Shown: one piece after another, positions 42,791 through 56,454 of the stretch | Position numbering within the stretch: position 1 is the stretch's first letter | Layout of the letters: each line of letters starts with the position of its first letter | Origin: Siphonodentalium dalli | Taxonomy: Eukaryota > Mollusca > Scaphopoda > Gadilida > Siphonodentaliidae | NCBI GenBank assembly: GCA_032622095.1 | Contig: CP136061.1 | Location: 193,572,369 to 193,636,368 of the forward strand | DNA length: 64,000 bases | Reading direction: 5' to 3' | Translations under genes and position numbers: made by a program | Notes under the pieces: model-generated | What the model was told of the DNA's origin: nothing | Seen by the model: the letters and a program-made list of their open reading frames with translations, nothing else | The model's database searches: none

Positions 42791-44290
42791 TTTATACGCA
42801 CACGAACTATCGATATACAGGATTTATACAGGATTGTCAATTTTCCAGGCGTTTCAATTTTTCGCACAGAATGGAGACGACGCTCTTTCTCTTACCATAT
42901 CATAAATAGACTCCAACAAGGAGCGCTCTTTATTTTTCCAAAAGTCGGCACCCGATCTTTTTCCTGAAATTGTATGTCTCGCACAAGTCTGTCTTTGTCA
43001 TATACAGTCTGCAGAAGAGTATTTCGTGAGTTTATCGATTAACTTTGAACCGCCGGTACAGGACCGGAATGTAACAAAATCGAGTATTATTATAGAAGCT
43101 TCAACCACCATATAGGCTCTCTCTCGAATCGATATATATGCATGTTAGACCTTTTTGTTGCAATTTTTTGTTAATTGGGAGCTGCATACACATAATCAGG
43201 GACATGTCCATAGAGCGTCTCTGTTGTGGTGGTGGTGGGGGTCACCTTGCAATTTCTCAAGCAAATTTGTAAGCACCTCAACACATTGACCAACACCAAA
43301 TTCCCAATTGACACCCTAAGGTATAATTTTCCGACGGGTACCTCAAGTTTTCCAATTGTTGGAAATTCCTACCTGACCAGTAACCTGATCCCATATAAGG
43401 TTGAACATTTTCTAACTTATCGTGCTGACAGCCATTTCAGTCCAAACTATTGACAGAAACTAGCAAAATGTGCGAGTTTCTCACTAAATACTAGTTGGAA
43501 AATCAAACTATGAGAACAATTTCAAGTTATGTTTTGTGTGAAAGTTCCAACTGATATGTCAGGCAAGAAATTTCCATCTGTTGATTTGTTTCCCCCCAAA
43601 GACATCCCTCAAACCCCCATGAGCTATGTTCCTGCGCATACTATAAATACTGAGCTGGTGGTTAATTTATCGTCAAACCGAATACAGCGTTGAGGTCACT
43701 GAGATAATCGTGGCCAATGCGGAAAAAAACAGCCCGGGGCTGCCGGTTAAACGGACAGACATGTGGATGAGGGAGTGACTAACTGTGTATATGTTGATGA
43801 CATATTCCACAAAGATCGTGTGGGCGATTAAAACGAACGAGGACGATGGTAATTAAGAACACTAATTGAGTGTATAAAGGGGGTAGAATGTAAACAGTTA
43901 ACATACTTTTAATGACACGTGTAGAGGGTGATCGTTGTTTGCTAAACATCAGCTCAAAAGGACACAATCTTTGAGGACAACGTAGCTTAGATTGGTTGGA
44001 AGTGGGGCAGCAAATAGATGACAAATTTCGTCACTAATGTTTGAATATAGAAACAGAAAACAAATGATCTCGAACGCTATGCTGAACTGCTTGGAAACTG
44101 ACAGCCACCAACGTTGTTCCTCATAAATAAAATAGCATATCTGATTACTTTTTTTTTAGCAAATACTCAGCATTCAGTGAGCCTTTTGTATTATACCTCG
44201 CTCTCAAATCAAATTTAATAGGGCTACTGAAGTCAAGGTATTATCTACACATTTGCCAAAATATTCTAAGCCAATTTCCACCTATTTGTC
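42791..44290. other. No gene seen
   Basis: Holds CGCTCTTT repeat motifs at 42882 and 42922 and a short G/T-rich run near 43228. Short ORFs are unsupported. Confidence 0.35.
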
Positions 44291-44294
44291 ATGC

Positions 44295-44404
<110 letters not shown>

Positions 44405-44657
44405 CTCTTTATCTTAAAACACTCAAAACTGCCTCTAAAAGAAAGTCGACATATCTGACCAGTACAAATCAAATGAATAAGCCTCATATATGTGTAGGTT
44501 CAATGTCATTATTTACTGATATATATATAACATACATATAGTATAGTTGTGCTGTTTGATAGACCATCTTTAATTCAATTTGACTGTGTTAGTAAAATTT
44601 CATAACGACTGCCAGTTACCAGGTAACTAAACACTGAATGAAAGTGTCAATGTCACT

Positions 44658-45542
44658 GTAGCTCAACTCGGATATGAGATAACGCCATACATTACAGTCA
44701 ATGGACCAATAATGAATGCGGAGAGTTTAAATGTTTAAGTAATACCAAAGGTCAAGACGAATAGCCATATGAAGTTTGGGATAAATTGGATCAAAAATTC
44801 AGCAGCAATGTTTATTTAATCGAAAATGGTTCAAAACTAATAGCTCCCATCTAGAAGTGACCCTAACCATGGCTGTAATTTTCAAAAACATTTCTCCGAT
44901 ATTAAAGGTTACGTTCATATGCTGGCAAGTTTGCACGGTAAGTTTTGCATGCATTTCGTCCTAGAAACCCACATGGTGTCAGAATATGAAAGGAAACGCG
45001 CATATGACATGCATCTTTACCAACAGTTAAATTTCTGTTGTTCGACCTGTAACGGTGCTTCTGGTAGTTGCCTTCAAATATATACGACTGACTCTTGCGA
45101 CATAATTGCATGTTATTTACATGAAAATTCCGGTAGCATCGCTGCAGGTGGAACTACAGATTTTACTTCTCACGTAGTTAACTGTGGGACAGGTACATTT
45201 TATGTGCACTTTTCCGTTTATATTCTGGCACCATATCGTTTTCTACAAATACGTGCAAAATTACTAGCGTATGAACGTTTTCCTAATGTGGACTGCAGGA
45301 TGTGCCGATGGATTAAAATGTGAAATTCAAGTTGGCTTCTGGTGGCCATGTTTTAACGAATATCGACAAATAATTCGAATATCCATAAGAAGTTTGGTGA
45401 AGATCGAATAAGATATGTGGCATTGTAGGAAATTGTTGAAGGACGGACGCCCCGACGCACGCACATACATGTACGTACGATCCGACGATGGGCGCCAACA
45501 CATGATATTATCTCATATACTTGACTTTGTCAAGTTGAGCTA
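44658..45542. mobile_element. ~880-bp TIR element containing a ~370-bp palindrome
   Basis: The ends share TAGCTCAACT and ATATGAGATAA in inverted orientation. Inside, 44914-45283 is an imperfect palindrome (CGTTCATATGCTGGCAAGTT on the left matched on the right). The 134-codon frame at 44919-45323 lies in it and is not treated as a gene. Confidence 0.55.
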
Positions 45543-48240
45543 AAAATGTTTTTTTTAAATCGGCATAATTTCTGGCATACATACGTGACAAACACCACCA
45601 ACGAGTTTGAAATTATTAGAAGGAAACCTGATTTATATTAACATTTGCTCCCGATATATTGTGTTATTCTAGAATTCCTGAAGACACAATCGGGATTTAT
45701 TTGTGTATACCGTTCACCCAGTGTATATATTAGCTCGTTCCAACATTCATAGCAAACGCTCTTTGTGTTTACCATGTACGCTAAAGACTAACAATAAACG
45801 CTCTTTATTTAAAAATTCGTTACACTTTAAATGTATTTCAATGTGCAGCCAACTCGCTTACACCACATTTTAAAGTCGCATGGCGACTTGAGCTCCAATA
45901 TGCACCTACTATTATATATTCGCTTTTTAATTTTGATATGGTTTCGAAATAGGTCGATAAACACTTGAAATACACTTCTACACACATATATGTTAATGAA
46001 TGACGCATTGAAGTCATACAAAAGTATTACTCCGAAAACGATATTCGGGGTCCCAACACTTGCATTTGTATTCATTGAAGTTCCGGATTCGGACACGGAA
46101 TAATGAGCGACTGTCCGGAAAACGTATGTTGCGTAATCTTAATTGGAAACTATATTTTAAACTTCTAGTGCTGGTTTCTCTTCATTTTAATCATTAAAAT
46201 TGTATGGTGACATACAAGTTGCATATAGACGATAGTTTTAGATTTACATGTGCATTTTTACGCAACACAAACAAAACGATTTCAAATTTAACGAAAAAAA
46301 ACCAAAAAAAACAAGACAGGTATTTTCAGCGCTATATCGACAAACTTGTTCGGACATCTTCCGGGCAGCTATGTTCTGAAATAGTTCTTAGCAAATTAAG
46401 TATACATATATATAATATTGGGGTTTCATCGAGTTATATAGGTTCCATTACAACATCAACTGTCTTCAGTGCAGGCTCCCTATACATGGTACGTTGGTTA
46501 TGAGTTTTTTCAAACTTTAGTCACTAATTTAAAATGTCATTTCATTATCGACCATGTTCCGGTCGAAAGCTCTTACAGTCGGTCAAAAGCTCTTCAGAGC
46601 TTGTGTTTGTATAGTGTTTTTACCCTCCGACTTTTAAATAAAATGTATATTATCTTATCTTTACCGAGTAAGAAAATGCGGATCTCGAAATTGAATCTGG
46701 TTTGACATTAAAGTTGTTATATGACAATCGTATTCGACAAAACGGCCACATTCTTTCGGTTGCGACTCTTGTTCTAAGTTAATGTATTATAGACGAAAGT
46801 TTTGTCTAAAAATCTTTCTATTTCAAAATGCCATGATTTTTTTTTATATCACTGTTTTCATGTACCACACCTGCTTGCACCCCGGACTGTTATATCATAC
46901 GTTATCATCACACATCACATCTTCCACATCATATCCGATTCAGTAGCTCTTTTGTTTATTTTATTTTTATTTTATTTCAACGCATTCCTCAGCATCCTGA
47001 GTTTGAATGCAGTTTTATGGTATGTTCGATTCACGTGTTCCGGTAACGCTCCGGGCACTCCCCGGTTCATTCATAGTTTGCGATATTTTCAATCAATCAT
47101 TAATGGTAGATTACTAATTAGTGATGAACTAATTCATAGATCGTCCTTCTCATATTGGTGATACATGCAGGCAGCTGCAACTGCTATCTTGGTCGCGAGG
47201 TATGAGTTGCGAGAGTTTCGCGTGGTTTTGCCAGTTGAGTGGAATCTACTTCGCGCTTACGAGGATCCTTTAACACTGGCGGATTATGTCTTCTGTTCTT
47301 CCACTTGATCAATCTATCGGACAAGGTGAGATGGAGCTTTATTTAAGGAATGCCCGTTTTTTTAGAAATCGTGCTTGTGTAATTGCATGCATTTACAACT
47401 TTTAGTCGTTGATACTCACCACAATGCAGGCGTGTGTAAATCAACTTATGGGGGAGATGCACGTTTTGAATAAATCCAGCCAGAAATGGCAAAAGACTTT
47501 CAACAAAGAATTTCGCTGGATCTGTCTGGCAAAAATTCTTGAGTTTCTCATGTCATCATCTTCATTTTATATAGAATCTGAACAATTATGAAGGGACAAC
47601 AAAACATTGGATTTAATACATTTGAGAGGTAGAAAATATTATTTTATTTTGTTGTCCCTTTCGGTGTCAAGAACTGCTAGAATAATTCATAATTTCACAC
47701 AAAACTCCACTCACCAAATAGCTTATTGTCTTTTCATAATTATCATACTCACCAAACGCGAGACGACAGCCACAACCACAGCGACATGCATTAAACAGCA
47801 TTTGTTTCCAATCTCAATATAATACATCTATTAGTAGCTGAAGCCAGGGGAGAGGAGCTCTGCTAAGTTCCGTAACTTGTCGCCGATCCTATGTGCCCAC
47901 ACTTCTCTGTATGTTTATCGTAATATGTGTAATCAATCGCCCCCAAGAGAATAAACCCAGATACCACTACTAATAACTCGGGTTCCAAAATAATCCGCAT
48001 ATGTTCAGAAATAAGCATTATGATAATGCACGGGAGAAAGGGTCAATAATACTCAAATGCTAGCATTACTACGAAGGGATACAGTGTCATTGACTACCTC
48101 ATTTCCTCCCCCAAATTCAAAATAAACTACTCGATGACAGTCCCAAGTTCCGTCCAAGTCACCGAAGCGAAGCTGCAAACGCCCATTACCTTGTCAATAT
48201 TCATTTGAAAATTGTCTAGATCAAGCCAGAATGAATTGTA
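45543..48240. other. No gene seen
   Basis: CGCTCTTT motifs at ~45753 and ~45800, and the short repeat at ~47846. Frames at 46204-46503 and 46802-47161 have no recognisable features. Confidence 0.35.
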
Positions 48241-48263
48241 AGTGACAAAACACTTCAATAAAA

Positions 48264-50960
48264 ATGTTAGATTTAATTAAGCAAATACGCATGTCGGCAG
48301 CGGTCGGGCATAGCGTAGCGAGGGGACTGAACTCTCTTTTGCCGCTTGTAGAAGTATGTGGTATAGTATGTGGCATACTTCTTACCGCACCCAAAGCTAC
48401 AATAGAACGACCTACAAAGTCAGCACATCAAAGTGCCCTTAAAAAGCATAAGTTATTCCAAGGTTTAGCCGAGATTATACGCTCAACGCTAACTAAATTC
48501 AAAAAGGCACGAAAGCAGTATAAGGTCTACCCATCTGATCGAAACATATCATGGACGCTTGATTGCAGAAAACAATATAAATTCTGCTTTAAAAAAGAGT
48601 AGACAAACGTATAACGTTAGACTGCGGAGTAATATAGAACATCTCGGGGTAACTCCAGCAGGGAATTTAATCTCCGGGGTAATTCCATTTGGGAATTTTG
48701 GCAACTTATTCGAGATATGGACGGGAGAACTAACGAAAACCCCATGCCCTCGGCAGATATATTCAATGATCATTTCAGTCAAAAGGAAATGAACATGTTC
48801 GCGAACTGCCAGCAAGGCAATTCAATCCCTCCAATAATAGGCGGTGAACAAGTTATACCTGTAAAAACGATAGCCTTGACATGGTGTTTACCCTATATAC
48901 ACGAAGTATAAGACAATGTATAAGGACCATGAAAACTGGTAACTCTCCCGGATATGATTACATAACCGCCGAAATGATTAAATATAGTTTGCACGAGCTA
49001 GGGCCCGTGCTGGTAGACTACTTCAATGTTATATTGGACACAGGATGTATTCAGGAGGATTGGAAGTTGTCCATATTAAAAAATTAGAGCCAACAACCAA
49101 ATCCTGACAATTATAGGCGAATAGCATTACTGTGCATGCACCCTATCCACAATTCCACAGGTATCCTAAGCATTATTAGTTTAGTTACAATCTCCAAACG
49201 GAAACGCAGGCGGGGTTCAGAATAGTATATTCACCATAGACCACAATGTATTCGTTATTTCATATTTTAAGAACGGGAAAGAAAAACTTCCACTGTGCCT
49301 TTGTTGATTTTTAAGGCCTTAGATTCAGTCTGCATGGCGGGGTGGATTATGGCAGAAATTATCTTATTTTCACATTTCAGGGAAGGTTCTCAGACTCATA
49401 AAAACAAGTATACTAATCTGAAAATGTCCGTCAAAACTAATGGGAGTATATCAGGATGTTTGATCGCTTGATTGGGGTAAAATAGGGTGACGGTGTCTCC
49501 CAGATACTTTTCGCGATATCGAAGAATTTTTCAAAACACGCGACTGCGAAGGAATCGACAATGGATCCACCACCGAACACGCTATTAACCTATATATATA
49601 TACAAAGTTATTTCTACTTGTTTATGCCGACGACACAGTCCTAATCTCTAATTCCGCACACGGCCTGCAGATATCCCTCTATCATTTTTTTCCCAAACTA
49701 TTGTGACACATGGAAACTGAACGTTAACGTCTCAAAAAACAAAAGTAATGTTTTTTTGGAAGACGAAAGAAGGCTTCGTCAAAGGGTCACCCATTGGAGA
49801 TAGTAGACCATTATAAATACTTGAGGACTTGGTTTAATAAATCGGGCAAATTCACTAGAGAAAGAAATATGCGGTGCACAGACGCAAAGAAAGCGATGAA
49901 TACGTTCATTGTTAAAGTGATGTGAAACACTCAGGTAGGGTGATTAAATAGAAATGTAGAATAATGTTGCCAAATTTTTACGAATATAAATTCAAATTTA
50001 CAACTCACATCGTCATTCTTATATATCAATTAAATTCAATGACTCTCCGTGGCGAAATCATTTGCGTTCGTTTATCGCCGTTTGTTGCGTCCCGAATTGA
50101 GATGTAAATATATACAATTGCGCGATGTTTTCTATGGAGTAGTGTGATCGATTTCGTTGAGATTTTCGGCGATGTTAGTAGAATTTTACATTCCCCCAGT
50201 TGGCACAGCGTCTGGGCACTGACTTATCAGTTCAAAGCGCCATGCAGAACAAGTCCATAATATGTCTCTAATGTTAGAAAATACAAACTTTCGATTAACT
50301 GCATCATCGATATCTATGAAAAAACTATTGTACCAATCATGCTATATGGGTCTGAGGTATGCATGGGGCCACGAAAACATCTCCTGCTTCGAGAAACTGG
50401 AACTATGGTTTCTGAAATTTATTATGGGCCTCAAAAAGTCAACAATAGCAGTCCAACTATATTGGGAACTTGGAATATATGCAACAAAAACCGAATAGTC
50501 GTGGATTCTCACATTTCTGGTTAAGCCAGTCAGTACCCGACACGAAGCACTTCAACGCTATCATCAAACAAAGAATTGGCGATATATACAATCAGGAGTG
50601 GAAGGGGCTTATTGACAATTCGAGCAAATGTGAATTATACCGTATTGTTAAAATGAGCTACGGAAAAAAAATATATATTTCACTTCCAAGCCGACTCGTC
50701 CTCTTTAAAATTGTTGAAATTATGCACGCATAATCATAGATTACGAATTGAAGTTGAATCGCGGACAGGAGATGATAAGGCACTCAGGAAATGCAATTTA
50801 TGTAATGCGGATATAGGCGACGAATACCATGTATCGAACTGAGTATCAACCGCCGAAAATGTATTCACCCTTATTAATCTTAAAGACCGAATGTGATGGA
50901 ACTTCGTGTTCTTCTCAATACACGGAACACTAAAACGTTAACAAACTTATAACTTTTCAC
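48264..50960 (+). pseudogene. Decayed LINE ORF2 of the LINE B type
   Basis: Fragments in all three plus frames follow the order of LINE ORF2: GNSPGYDYITAEMIKY and NVILDTGCIQEDWKL (~48935-49080), VYADDTVLIS (~49620, RT catalytic), MLYGSEV (~50339), and a C-terminal stretch near 50780-50840 with the zinc-finger pattern. Many stops and frameshifts. No activity is possible. Confidence 0.8.
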
Positions 50961-51192
50961 CAAGGAAGCCCTTTCTATATATGGTAGGAACACCCCGAGC
51001 CGATAAGTAGCAACATTAATATCATGCTCTATAACTCACCCACACTTCACTGACCCCCATTTCCAAACATGAAACTAAACCCATTACATTCACCCCTATA
51101 TTTTTCTCATTTGATAGAGAAACACACACTCAACACACAATCCAGTCTGAGATTGTGAGAGAATATAGTTACTCTCGGTGAATATTCCTATA

Positions 51193-52996
51193 GGTTACAC
51201 TGGTGTAAATGTTTTCCATAGGCCTCAGTGCTAACGTTTTAGCGTATAGTGTTGGCAATATAAATGTTGGGTCCAAAATTTTCTTTAAATCTGAAAAATT
51301 GACATTTTGGGAAACTTTTTACACAAAAAAATCATGTCTGTCTAGCAGGGAATTCGCCTTTAAATCTTATGTTTTCGTAACTAGTGTCAGAACCGCATAA
51401 AAAAATACAGTCATATTTTAGACCACACCAAAAAATTCAAACTTCACTACAAAGGGTTAATTCCTGTGCCAATGGTTATTTTACCTATGGGAAATCATAG
51501 GGAAGAGGTGTGATGATTTTTTTATGTGAAAATCACACAAGGCTATTGACCAATCAGGGCCCAGTGTCTATTTTATTCTCTCCTATATATTCCTCCCGCA
51601 TCCGCTAGATGTCACTCGGAACCTTATTTACACCAGTGTAACCTAAAGCGATAGCCCGCTTTTTCGCGGAATAATTGTAACTCCCTACATTTCTTCAGAA
51701 TTACCCATCAATGGAAAAAATGTGTTCAAAAACAATATCACTTCTGTGGTTCTTTATTTATCACACACAATTTAACCCCACCCCCTTTAACAAATTATTC
51801 ATCAAAAAAGCACAATTTTCCACCACCAGTCATGTTCAGGCCCCATTTTCACTCAGTTTTAGGGGTCTGGTGTTGCATACATGGATCAGCTATGGAAGAC
51901 TGTTCAATATTCTTTCCATGAGAGAACTTCTGGTGATGTGAGGTCATTGAGTCCAGATCTGATCAGCTGAGCATCAAGCGCATGACTTTATCAGCACATT
52001 GAAGAATAAAATATGACATTTTCAGGTCTGCAAGGGTGATCCAAGATAACTGGATGTGGGTGTATATTGAATTAGTTGAATAAAGATATGCTCTCTTTGA
52101 ATTGCTGAAGCATTTTCTTAAATGTGTCCAAGTTTTAGTGCTATTAACCTTCAAATGACCATACCCACCAGTGGAAATGACACACTTTTATGATATATAT
52201 CTGTATATCACTGGCTATAAAATCCAAAATACTTGTTAAATTAGGTTCTTATAACAATTGATATATGTGTCGTTGACATGCCCAAGTTATGGGTCATTTG
52301 CATCATCATGTGACTATTACCACCTTGAAATTTTTTGAAAATACCTTGAAAAATTGGCATTTTTTATGAAAAATCTTACTATTTTTTTGGCTGATGTAAG
52401 TGAAAGAAAGCATCAGCAGCAAGAATAGCCACATCAAGCATGAGATATTCATTGGACTGAAAGACCAGGCTCTGTAAAATGCATTAAAATGCTTTAAAGT
52501 GACTCCCAGGAATCAAAAATGATAAAAAGCTACTTTTTCCCTTTAGGTTACACTGGTGTAAATGTTTTCCATAGGCCTCAGTGCTAACGTTTTAGCGTAT
52601 AGTGTTGGCAATATAAATGTTGGGTCCAAAATTTTCTTTAAATCTGAAAAATTGACATTTTGGGAAACTTTTTACACAAAAAAATCATGTCTGTCTAGCA
52701 GGGAATTCGCCTTTAAATCTTATGTTTTCGTAACTAGTGTCAGAACCGCATAAAAAAATACAGTCATATTTTAGACCACACCAAAAAATTCAAACTTCAC
52801 TACAAAGGGTTAATTCCTGTGCCAATGGTTATTTTACCTATGGGAAATCATAGGGAAGAGGTGTGATGATTTTTTTATGTGAAAATCACACAAGGCTATT
52901 GACCAATCAGGGCCCAGTGTCTATTTTATTCTCTCCTATATATTCCTCCCGCATCCGCTAGATGTCACTCGGAACCTTATTTACACCAGTGTAACC
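51193..52996. mobile_element. Composite element with two 451-bp direct repeats
   Basis: 51193-51643 and 52546-52996 are direct copies that read identical, each with inverted termini GGTTACACTGGTGTAAAT. They bracket 902 bp of different sequence. The outermost flanks are TATA on both sides (51189-51192 and 52997-53000), while the inner flanks are TAAA and CTTTA. Either two separate TA-targeting MITEs or one composite unit. The identical 63-codon frames inside come from the duplication. Confidence 0.8.
51644..52545. other. Core of the composite element
   Basis: 902 bp, AT-rich, no ORF with a recognisable domain. Confidence 0.4.
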
Positions 52997-53000
52997 TATA

Positions 53001-54770
53001 GCGGTATCATTGTCCTCCATTTTTTTGAAGAGTATCAACACGGTAAAGGACGCCAGACTGCATTGGTTTATCATGTAAAAATGTACATGCAATTAAATGT
53101 CTATACTCTCATCGAATTAAATATGTTATGATATACAAGATATTGAAAGCTCGCAGTCTACTACAAGAAAGTTCATATTCCAATAAAAGCTGTGTCTAGC
53201 TCCCAAAATGGCCATATGAAAATCGCTACGGTTCAGGTCCGAAAACAGGCTACTCTCTGTTTGCTCCCGATATTTTCGCCACGGTTCGGTGTCGATATGA
53301 ACTTCGAATTTCGCTCTGTTGTGACTATTCTGAGCACGTTTTTTTCGATTACGAATATTGATTATTCTAATCTTAGGCCTATCGAAATGAAAAATACCTT
53401 CTGCAGATGGGGGCCTAGAAATCGCAATTTCTACTCTATTTCGAAGAGGACCGCCCAATATATCATCGCTTGTCAGACCACTTTAAAGTAGTCTTGCTCC
53501 GTGTGATTTCTATCATAATCTACGTCACAGGTGATAAAGAGCGCTGCATATGAACCGCTGCAAATAAAGAGTGCATCTTTCGGTCATATGGCGCGTCTAA
53601 CAAAGAGCGTAGTGTCCATAAGAAAAAGCGTTTAGCATAGACGTCATATGTGAGTGGTCGAAAAGTCAGATGCTGATTCACATTGCTGGTGGCCATTTTG
53701 ATTTTGAGCGCAATGATAATCCACGACTGTTGATCCATGTGACAAGAGTAATCATTTGCGGTCATTCTTGTATGATACAATACCAGTGTTTTTCACAAAT
53801 TGTCACGGAATAGGCCCGATACCTAACCCTACCCCATGCATAAAGATCGTCGCTGTATTTTCCTATATCGGCTTCCCCCAGAATATGCTCGATTATGAAA
53901 CGTCGCGCACAGATCTCGTGGAGGAGTTTTGATGATTTGTTCGGAATTGTGTACTGATTCCAAAAATGTTAAAAACCTTTTCTGCGCAAATTTTGTCTAG
54001 ATCAAACTCGATTCTGTTTTGGAATGGCAATAATTACTGTTTATCAAAATATTTGAAGGTTCTCAGGCTTGAAAAACGCCAACAATTTTTACAATTGCTA
54101 ATGGACTAGCAATTTGCAATCTTATATGACATAAAAAGGGAACACAATATAAGATCCGACGATAAGACAATCTTGAGCCATTTATTTAATTTAAGCGACG
54201 AGCTATCGCTAAAGTGATTAGACAGCTTCATCTGAACGTAAAATTAAATGAATCCTGCTGGGACTGCGGCCACGATACAACAAATGTAATCTAAGGGGGG
54301 CGAGCTAGCCCGGCCTACTATACTGACGCATGTTATATATCGTTTATGTTTATATTAGGCGAGTCAGCTCTCTAAAACGAACCGGATCGGTCAGAGAGAC
54401 CGGGCTAGCCATGTTTTAGCCCGCTTCTCCCATTTAAACATTTCGGAGTCGTACTAAAAGTGATCGGCGTAGCTATTTGGACGGAGTTTTAATGTTTCAA
54501 AATGACACACAACAACCGATAAAATTCGGTGGAAATGGGATAGATTTCTGTAATAATGTAAATATATAAAATAGGAATGACCAGAAACGTTTGTGCTTGT
54601 CAACATTTTTTTATATATAAAAGCACAACATCAATAAATATTTACAGGAAAATGTGGTCACAATCACCATTCAATTAGATATTCAATTATATACACGTTA
54701 CAGTCGAGAGCGTTTTATTGCGTCTGCAATGTACATCTAACAATGGTAGCATATATATATACATACGAAC
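53001..54770. other. No gene seen
   Basis: AAAGAGCG motifs (reverse complement of CGCTCTTT) at ~53537, 53567 and 53598. A 110-codon minus frame (53458-53126) has ordinary composition but no recognisable domain. CTAGCCCGG/CCGGGCTAG inverted pair at ~54306-54412. Confidence 0.35.
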
Positions 54771-55850
54771 GGGGGTATCCCTATAATTCGGCCTTATTTT
54801 GACAATCCGCCCATGTTAATGGTAATCCGGGTTTATAAACAATAATTATGTCAGGTTGTAACAGATAAAAACTACGTTAAAATCACATTATATCTGGAAA
54901 AAAAACATGATGAACGACGAAGTACGTGTACATAGTTTACATATCTACAACAGGTTATGATATGCGCTAACATTGATATTTTATAAGCGTTGTTTATCAC
55001 GATTTTAGCTAATCGTGTAAAAAATACCATACTAATTCTATTTTTTTCTCTCGGGCAAATGGTTTAACTGGAATAAATTTTCGATGTCAATAAACGGCAT
55101 GGGGTATTAACCAAACTTAGCCCCCACACTAGTTATACGCCCGTTTGAAGAAAAAAAAAGGTCGTATTATGTAAATGGGTTGTCCGTCCGTCGTCCGTCC
55201 ACTTTTGGTTTCTGGATGATAACCTTAGATTGAATCGAGTGAACTGAACCAAATTTGGTATATTAGTTTACCACACCAAAATACAGATCATGTTCGAATA
55301 TGGGTTTCGTTCGCATGGTTTTTACTGAGTTATGCCCCTTTTTCGACTTAGATTTTACCTGATATGCGGTTTCCGGATGATAACTTTAGATTGAATCAAG
55401 CGAACTGAACCAAATTTGGTATTTCATGAAAATGGTGCTTTATACGTTTTTCTGCTGTTATTCACACACGTGGGTGCATTGGATGTGGATAAAGTGGCCA
55501 TACTCGATAGATAAGGCGGCCACCATAATACATATATCGTTATCTATAGAATATGGCCGCTTTATCGACATCCAATGTACCCATGTGTATGAATACCTCC
55601 AGAAAAGACGTATACCGCACTATTTAATGACATAAACTAGTGTAATCGTTGGATAATACCCCATGCCGTATATTGGCATCGAAATATATTCGAGTTAAAC
55701 CATTTGTCCGAGAAAAAAAATGGAATGGTATTTACATGATTAGCTAAAATCGTGATAAACAACGTTTATAAAATATCAATGGCAGCGAAATATCACGAAC
55801 ATGTTGTAGGTATGTAAACTAAGATAAGGTCGAATTATACGGATACCCCC
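54771..55850. mobile_element. 1.08-kb element with long inverted repeats
   Basis: Ends GGGGGTATCC(C/G)TATAATTCG pair with the right end. Further inverted arms at ~54930-55120 and ~55640-55825 match closely. An inner palindrome spans ~55430-55630. No ORF. It is followed by a tandem pair of GGATACCCCCTCCACCGTGA units. Confidence 0.7.
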
Positions 55851-55898
55851 TCCACCGTGATAATACCCGGATACCCCCTCCACCGTGATAATACCCAA
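55841..55898. repeat. 28-bp tandem pair at the element's right edge
   Basis: GGATACCCCCTCCACCGTGA followed by TAATACCC occurs twice in a row, the first overlapping the element's terminal ten bases. Confidence 0.8.
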
Positions 55899-56454
55899 GT
55901 TCAGATCCGAGAACTTCCAATTAGGTTATATGATTATATCAGTCCGTCGAAATTATGTTTGTGACGAGATATAGCATGCTGCTCTTACTGATCATTTCTG
56001 AGTACCAATACAATAAAAGAAAAGTACACCATTCATGTACTTTTACTGGTGTTGGCTGGACAGACCGAACATTATACAGCAATACAGTCCAGTGGTAGAT
56101 GAACATTGTACACGCAGAAACTGTAATATTATGGCACGTTATATATACAGCGTTGTATATTGTCTTATCGCAATCGCTATATAATTTAAGTTTGAAGTTT
56201 ATATGTCAATCGTGAATTGTCCAAACAGCTTTCGTGAATAAATAGCAACAACGTTCATGGTTCAGATCTAAATGTCGCTAATATATCAAAACAAACGTCA
56301 TAATCGTCGTCGATACATGTATATAGTATATCAGACACCGTTGTTTATAATTCTATCATCTCCATCTTTTGTTAGTCAATTCAATTGGAAGTCTCAATGA
56401 AATAGAGTTATCTCATCATCGTCTTTGCGATGAAACCATTCAACGCAATGTTGG
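55899..56454. other. No gene seen; likely 3' flank of the host gene
   Basis: Lies downstream of the last exon of the minus-strand gene. I found no clear polyadenylation signal. Confidence 0.3.

Noticed and set aside
44919-45323. 134-codon plus-strand ORF
   Set aside because: It runs through an imperfect palindrome inside a TIR element and has no recognisable domain.
51209-52753. Two identical 63-codon ORFs
   Set aside because: Identity is explained by the duplicated 451-bp repeats. There is no other coding evidence.
53126-53458. 110-codon minus-strand ORF with ordinary composition
   Set aside because: No domain, splice-site support or related copy; kept only as a possibility in the region note.
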